From positions 1 to 8,619 of the forward strand of contig NZ_CALADU010000181.1 in assembly GCF_937890665.1 (NCBI RefSeq): 8,619 bases of DNA, written 5' to 3'. The stretch comes from an uncultured Subdoligranulum sp. Its GTDB lineage: Bacteria; Bacillota_A; Clostridia; Oscillospirales; Ruminococcaceae. A program made the position numbers and the translations under genes. The notes under the pieces are model-generated. The model was not told the DNA's origin. It searched no databases and saw only the letters and a program-made list of their open reading frames with translations. This document shows, one piece after another, positions 4,783 to 8,619 of this stretch (position 1 is its first letter; each line of letters starts with the position of its first letter).

Positions 4783-7369
4783 TTAGCGTCCCCGTACCAC
4801 GCGGGAAAGCTGGATCAGCAGGGTGGGCAGGAAGGCCAACCCCACGATGCAGCCAAACTGGAACTGGTTGATGGGCGTTACAAGGAACAAGCCTTCCAAC
4901 GCGGGCACAAACAGGACAAAGGCCAACAGCAGCACGCCGGTGCCAAAGGCCATCAGGGAATAGGGGTTGCCGGACAGGCCCAACCGGAAGATGGACTCGG
5001 TGCCCCGGCAGTTGAAGCCGTGGAACAGGCGGGCCAGCGTCAGGGGGGCGGAAGCCATCGTGCTGGCCGATATAGAAGGCAATCATCGAAACGATGCCGA
5101 TCATCAGACCCTGACCGAACACATGGCTCAGCATGGGTTTGTCCATCATCGACGCGTTGGGGTCACGGGGCTTTTGGTCCATCAGACCGGGGCGCGCCGG
5201 TTCCATGCCCAGCGCAATGGCAGGCAGGCTGTCGGTGAGCAGGTTGATGAAGAGCAGATGCACCGGCTGGAAGGGCACGCTAAGCCCCACCAGCGAGGCG
5301 TAGATGACGGCCAGAATGGCGCCCATGTTGCCGGACAACAAGAACTGGATGGCATTGCGGATGTTGGCATAAACGCTGCGGCCGTTGAGCACGGCCTTGA
5401 CGATGGTGGCAAAGTTGTCGTCGGCCAGGATCATGGCGGCGGCATCCTTGCTGACCTCGGTGCCGGTGATGCCCATGGCCACGCCTACGTCCGCTTTCTT
5501 CAGGGCGGGGGCGTCGTTGACGCCGTCGCCGGTCATGGCGGTGATGCAGCCACGGCGCTGCCACGCGGTGACAATGCGGATCTTATGCTCCGGCGATACA
5601 CGGGCGTACACCGCGATGTGGGGTAGCTTTTCGTCCAGCTCGGCGTCGGACATTCCTTCCAACTCCACGCCGTCCACTGCCAGATCGCCTTCTTCAAAAA
5701 TGCCGATCTGTTTGGCAATGGCGGTGGCGGTCACCTTGTGGTCGCCGGTGATCATGACGGTGCGGATGCCCGCCTTCTTGGCCTGTGCTACTGCCTTGAC
5801 GCTCTCGGGACGGGGCGGGTCGATCATGGAAATCAGGCCCACAAAGGTGTAGTCCTGTTCATCTTCCAGCGTCAGCAGCCGGGCTTGTGCCATGGGGCGT
5901 TGGGCAAAGGCCAGTACCCGCAGGCCGTTTTCAGACAATTCCCGGTTTACCTGCTCAATCTCGGCGCGGCGCTCCGGCGTCATAGGCACGGGGCCGTCGG
6001 CGGTCAGCAGATGGGTGGAACGGTCCAGCAGCACGTCGATGGCGCCCTTGGTGTAGAGCATGGGGCCGTCGTCGGTGTTGTGCAGGGTGCTCATCAGCTT
6101 GCGGTCCGAGTCAAAGGCCAGCTCCGCCAAGCGGGGGTGCTGGCTGCGGTAGACCGGAGCATCCACATAGAAGTAGTTGCCCAACTGGACCAGTGCGACT
6201 TCGGTGGGGTCACCCACACCGGCGCCGCTTTCGGCATTCATGGTGGCGTCGCTGTCCAGCACGGCGATTTTCAGCAGGGTGCGCTGGGCCTCGTTGGCAA
6301 GCTCCAGATCGGTGCCGGGGGTCAGGGTGCTGTCCGCCCAGATGTTCTGCACCGTCATGCGGTTTTGGGTCAGGGTGCCGGTCTTGTCAGAGCAGATGAC
6401 CTGCACCGAGCCAAGGCTTTCCACCGCCTTCAGTTCTTTAATAATAGCATTTTGCCGGGCCATTTTCTGGGTGCCCATGGCCAGCACGATGGTCACGATG
6501 GAACTCAGCGCTTCGGGGATGGCTGCCACCGCCAGCGCCACGGCGAACATCAGGGAATCCAACACGCCCATGCCGTTGCGGAACACCGACAGCAGGAACA
6601 CCACGGCGCAGATGACCATGATGACCACCGCCAGCTTGCCGGAAAAGTCATCCAAATTCTTCTGCAGCGGAGTTTTGCGCTGCTGGGTCTGGTTCATCAG
6701 GCTGGCAATGCGGCCCAACTGGGTGTCCATACCGGTGCCGGTCACCACCATGGTGGCCCGGCCGTAGGTCACCAACGAACCGGAAAACGCCATGTTCTTC
6801 TGGTCGCCCAGTGCCACCTCGGTCCCCTCGATGGCTTCGCGGCTCTTTTCCACCGCTTCGGACTCGCCGGTCAGCGAGCTTTCGTTGACCTTCAGCGACC
6901 AACTGTTCAGAATACGGCCGTCCGCCACGATCAGGTCGCCGGCTTCCAGCTCAACGATGTCGCCGGGCACCACCTGATCCCCGGGCACTTCCATCCGCTG
7001 GCCGTCCCGCAGCACCTTGGCCGAGGGCGCGCTCATAGCTTTCAGGCTTTCCAGCGACTTTTCGGCTTTAAAATACTGTACGGTGCCCAGCACGGCGTTG
7101 AGGATCAACACCGCAAAGATGACCAGCGTGCTCTCCAGATTGCCGGAGAACATCGAGATGACCGCCGCTACGATCAGGATGGCTACCAACAGGTCCTTGA
7201 ACTGCTCGGCAAAGACCGACAGCCAGCTTTTCTTTTCGCCTTCCGCCAGCTTGTTGGGGCCGTATTGCTCCAACCGCTGGGCAGCCTCCTGACTGTTTAG
7301 GCCGCCGGAGGTTACCCCCAGCGCTTGCAGCGCCTCTTTGGGGGATAGGTTGAAATAGGGTTTTTGCAT
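4783..7369 (-). pseudogene. P-type IIA cation-transporting ATPase (Ca2+/Mn2+ type), frameshifted near the C-terminus
   Basis: A large membrane cation pump. From the ATG at 7369 (AGGAAG upstream) one reads an N-terminal cation-ATPase domain, TGES at 167-170 (phosphatase loop), membrane motif AAIPEAL with Glu286, phosphorylation site DKTGT at Asp328, nucleotide-site KGA at 441-443, DPPR at 517-520, TGDGVND at 613-619, and FINLLTDSLP (Asn709, Thr712, Asp713) in helix M6. These match SERCA/LMCA1-like pumps. The residue equivalent to SERCA Glu771 is Ala684, suggesting one transported ion per cycle. After Gly768 (about 5066) the frame changes: the conserved ending (TLARLFHGFNCRG, then helices to VVRGR) is in another frame, stopping at 4783. 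Unrepaired, translation gives 884 residues with a scrambled end at 4715 and loses about three helices. The Mn2+-type riboswitch upstream favours Mn2+ export. Confidence 0.88.
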
Positions 7370-7430
7370 AGGTACTTCCTCGCCTTCTCTATTGTAAAAA
7401 ATAAACCGGGTCTACTCGAAATGGGAAAAG

Positions 7431-7479
7431 AAAAAAGACCCCCCGGCCGCTGGATCTTCCTATTCCCGGCCGAAAAGTC
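7431..7479 (-). terminator. Riboswitch expression-platform terminator
   Basis: On the minus strand GACTTTTCGGCCG (7479-7467) pairs with CGGCCGGGGGGTC (7449-7437) in a 13-bp stem with four G-U pairs and a 17-nt loop. TTTTTT follows (7436-7431), then C and TTTT. Its 5' arm contains the CTTTTC strand of aptamer helix P1, so terminator and aptamer cannot form together. Confidence 0.8.
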
Positions 7480-7565
7480 TTGTTACCACGTTCGGGGCGT
7501 GCTCCGCCAGATTCCTCTTCGGGAATCGGGATGTTGACGGTGCAGCTTACAACTACTCCCTTTTC
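7472..7565 (-). promoter_or_regulatory. yybP-ykoY family (Mn2+) riboswitch aptamer
   Basis: Read on the minus strand, GAAAAG (7565-7560) and CTTTTC (7477-7472) form helix P1. Between them are the family's conserved blocks in order: GGGAGTAG (7560-7553) right after P1, ACCGTCAACAT around 7540-7531, and AACAAGACTTT before the closing strand, with a variable hairpin (GATTCCCGAAGAGGAATC) in the middle. The yybP-ykoY class senses Mn2+ and often precedes P-type ATPases or MntP-type exporters. Because P1 shares its 3' strand with the terminator, ligand binding should permit read-through into the ATPase gene. The call is from recalled consensus, not a covariance search. Confidence 0.85.
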
Positions 7566-7573
7566 AACCAGAA

Positions 7574-7602
7574 ACTATACCATGATTTTGCCCGGAATGC
7601 AA
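7574..7602 (-). promoter_or_regulatory. Promoter of the riboswitch-ATPase transcript
   Basis: On the minus strand TTGCAT (7602-7597) and TATAGT (7579-7574) are exactly 17 bp apart, with an extended -10 TGG before TATAGT. The predicted start near 7567 falls right at the 5' strand of riboswitch helix P1, which supports both calls. Confidence 0.7.
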
Positions 7603-7677
7603 GCAAAACTTGAAAAAAATGGACAAAAAAAGTATGTGAAAAAAACAACGAAAACCCATGCGGTATCAAAGGTTTTA

Positions 7678-7686
7678 TGATATAAT
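7678..7686 (+). promoter_or_regulatory. Extended -10 promoter of the sugar kinase gene
   Basis: TGATATAAT is a perfect -10 with a TGn extension and no good -35 at 16-18 bp. Transcription would start near 7693, giving a leader of about 70 nt with a possible small hairpin (ACGGG at about 7709 with CCCGT at about 7729). Confidence 0.65.
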
Positions 7687-7762
7687 ACAAAAGAACGAAA
7701 AACTACCACGGGCGGCACGGCGCCGGACCCGTATTCTTGAACACCATTTCGGGAGGTTTGTT

Positions 7763-8619
7763 ATGAAAGATGTTGTTGCATTGGGCGAACTGCTCATCGA
7801 CTTTGCCCCCGTTTCCGCCGACGAGGCGGGCTATCCCACCCTGAAAGCCCAGCCGGGCGGCGCACCGGGCAACTTTTTGGCGGCGCTGCAAAGCTATGGC
7901 TGCTCCACAGCCCTCATCGGCAAGGTGGGGGACGACGCCTTCGGCCATCTGCTGGTGGGCACCCTGCAAGGGCTGGGCATCGGCACCGAGGGCATCGTGA
8001 CCGACCCGGCGGTGTTTACCACGCTGGCTTTTGTCACGCTGGATGCCACCGGCAACCGGTCCTTCAGCTTTGCCCGCAAACCCGGCGCCGACACCTGCCT
8101 GCGTACCGAAGAGGTCAACTACACCCTGCTGGACGACTGCAAGGTGTTCCACTTCGGAACTTTGAGTCTGACCGGGGAACCCGCCCGGGAAGCCACGCAG
8201 GCGGCGGTGGCCTATGCCAAAGAGCACGGTAAGCTCATCAGCTTTGACCCCAACCTGCGCAAACCCCTCTGGCCCAGCGAGGAGGACGCCAAGCTCCAGA
8301 TGGAATGGGGCTTGCGGCAGGCCGACATCGTCAAGATCAGCGACGAGGAGATCGACTTCCTGTGGGGGCTGACCCCCGAGGCCGGCGCCCAGAAATTGCT
8401 GGACGAGTACGGCGTACGCCTTGTCTATGCAACGCTCGGCCCCAAGGGCTGCCATTTTGCCAACGCGAATGGCTGCGGCGAGGTGTCCTCCCCCACGGGA
8501 CTGCATGTCATCGACACCACCGGCGCCGGGGACATCTTCGGCGGCAGCGCTATGAGCCAGTTTTTACGGCTGGGCAAAGCGCCGGAAACGCTGACCATCG
8601 ACGAGATGGCCGCCATCAC
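7763..8619 (+). CDS. PfkB-family carbohydrate kinase, probable fructokinase, C-terminus outside window
   Basis: The first 285 residues of a ribokinase-fold sugar kinase that phosphorylates a sugar with ATP in the cytoplasm. Visible are the start VVALGELLIDFAP, the substrate-site GGAPGNF at 32-38 (first PfkB signature), FDPNLRKPLW, KISDEEIDFLWG, and the second signature DTTGAGDIFGGS at 251-262 with catalytic base Asp257 and the GAGD anion hole. The GELLIDF opening and overall pattern resemble fructokinases (ScrK-like), but sugar specificity cannot be proved by sequence reading. Usual length is about 315-325 residues, so some 30-40 are missing. The ATG at 7763 is set by GGGAGG six nucleotides upstream. 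It is transcribed away from the ATPase gene across a 393-bp divergent region. Codons are strongly GC-ending, as in the ATPase gene. Confidence 0.93.
   Translation, partial: MKDVVALGELLIDFAPVSADEAGYPTLKAQPGGAPGNFLAALQSYGCSTALIGKVGDDAFGHLLVGTLQGLGIGTEGIVTDPAVFTTLAFVTLDATGNRSFSFARKPGADTCLRTEEVNYTLLDDCKVFHFGTLSLTGEPAREATQAAVAYAKEHGKLISFDPNLRKPLWPSEEDAKLQMEWGLRQADIVKISDEEIDFLWGLTPEAGAQKLLDEYGVRLVYATLGPKGCHFANANGCGEVSSPTGLHVIDTTGAGDIFGGSAMSQFLRLGKAPETLTIDEMAAI

Noticed and set aside
4783..4783. Programmed frameshifting as the reason for the two-frame ATPase
   Set aside because: I see no slippery heptamer with a following stem at the break near 5066, and the family is not known to use recoding.
5738..7300. 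A 520-residue open frame on the plus strand, very rich in His, Gln and Gly
   Set aside because: It is exactly antisense to the well-supported ATPase and results from GC-biased codons; no domain or ribosome site.
7480..7680. A 66-residue plus-strand frame upstream of the kinase
   Set aside because: It covers the riboswitch and ATPase promoter and lacks a Shine-Dalgarno or recognisable protein.
7703..8506. A 267-residue minus-strand frame opposite the sugar kinase
   Set aside because: The plus-strand frame has both PfkB signatures; the antisense frame is composition-driven.
1..8619. CRISPR array, tRNA or rRNA genes
   Set aside because: No regularly spaced identical repeats, cloverleaf or rRNA-like sequence was seen.

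Overview
The window looks like gut Firmicutes DNA, probably of the Faecalibacterium/Gemmiger/Subdoligranulum kind (Ruminococcaceae/Oscillospiraceae). I infer this from the GC-rich, C/G-ending codons of the chromosomal genes, the clostridial style of the integrative and conjugative element (ICE) genes, and strong AGGAGG ribosome-binding sites. No marker gene is present, so the genus is a guess. Three blocks are visible: an ICE end (1 to about 3010), an IS200-type insertion sequence (about 3040-3775), and chromosomal genes (3850-8619).

The ICE block is one leftward operon. It starts with a DUF6017/replication-initiator-like protein (2777 to 1650), followed by a DUF5348 protein, a PcfB-family protein, and a VirD4/TraG-type coupling ATPase that runs off the left edge. 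Gaps are short; the PcfB and VirD4 genes overlap by ATGA, and PcfB uses a TTG start. This set resembles the proximal part of the transfer module in Tn1549-like ICEs. A leftward intrinsic terminator or attenuator lies just before the first gene. A rightward terminator and a repeated GTAGTAAAT motif mark the probable, unproven, element edge near 2940-3010.

The IS200/IS605-family element has a single Y1 HUH transposase (tnpA) and no TnpB. Similar GC-rich hairpins lie at both ends. A long 5' stem buries the tnpA ribosome-binding site, and a 15-nt segment in its loop is exactly complementary to a segment beyond the stop codon. This layout fits the known theme of RNA-level silencing of IS200 transposases.

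The chromosomal block has two leftward genes that are both frameshifted. One is a lipoprotein (4583 to 3850), broken at an ATAT duplication. The other is a P-type IIA cation ATPase (7369 to 4783), broken just before its last membrane helices. The ATPase leader carries all the hallmarks of a yybP-ykoY (Mn2+) riboswitch, with a terminator that shares a strand with aptamer helix P1. The pump is therefore probably a Mn2+ (or Mn2+/Ca2+) exporter switched on by its substrate. A divergent PfkB-family sugar kinase, probably a fructokinase, runs off the right edge.

Intergenic stretches: 2778-3158 holds the terminators, the putative ICE edge and the IS left end. 3636-3849 holds the structured IS 3' region and right end. 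4584-4782 holds a weak lipoprotein promoter and the ATPase terminator. 7370-7762 holds the riboswitch, its promoter and the kinase promoter; in 7603-7677 I see only AT-rich spacer.
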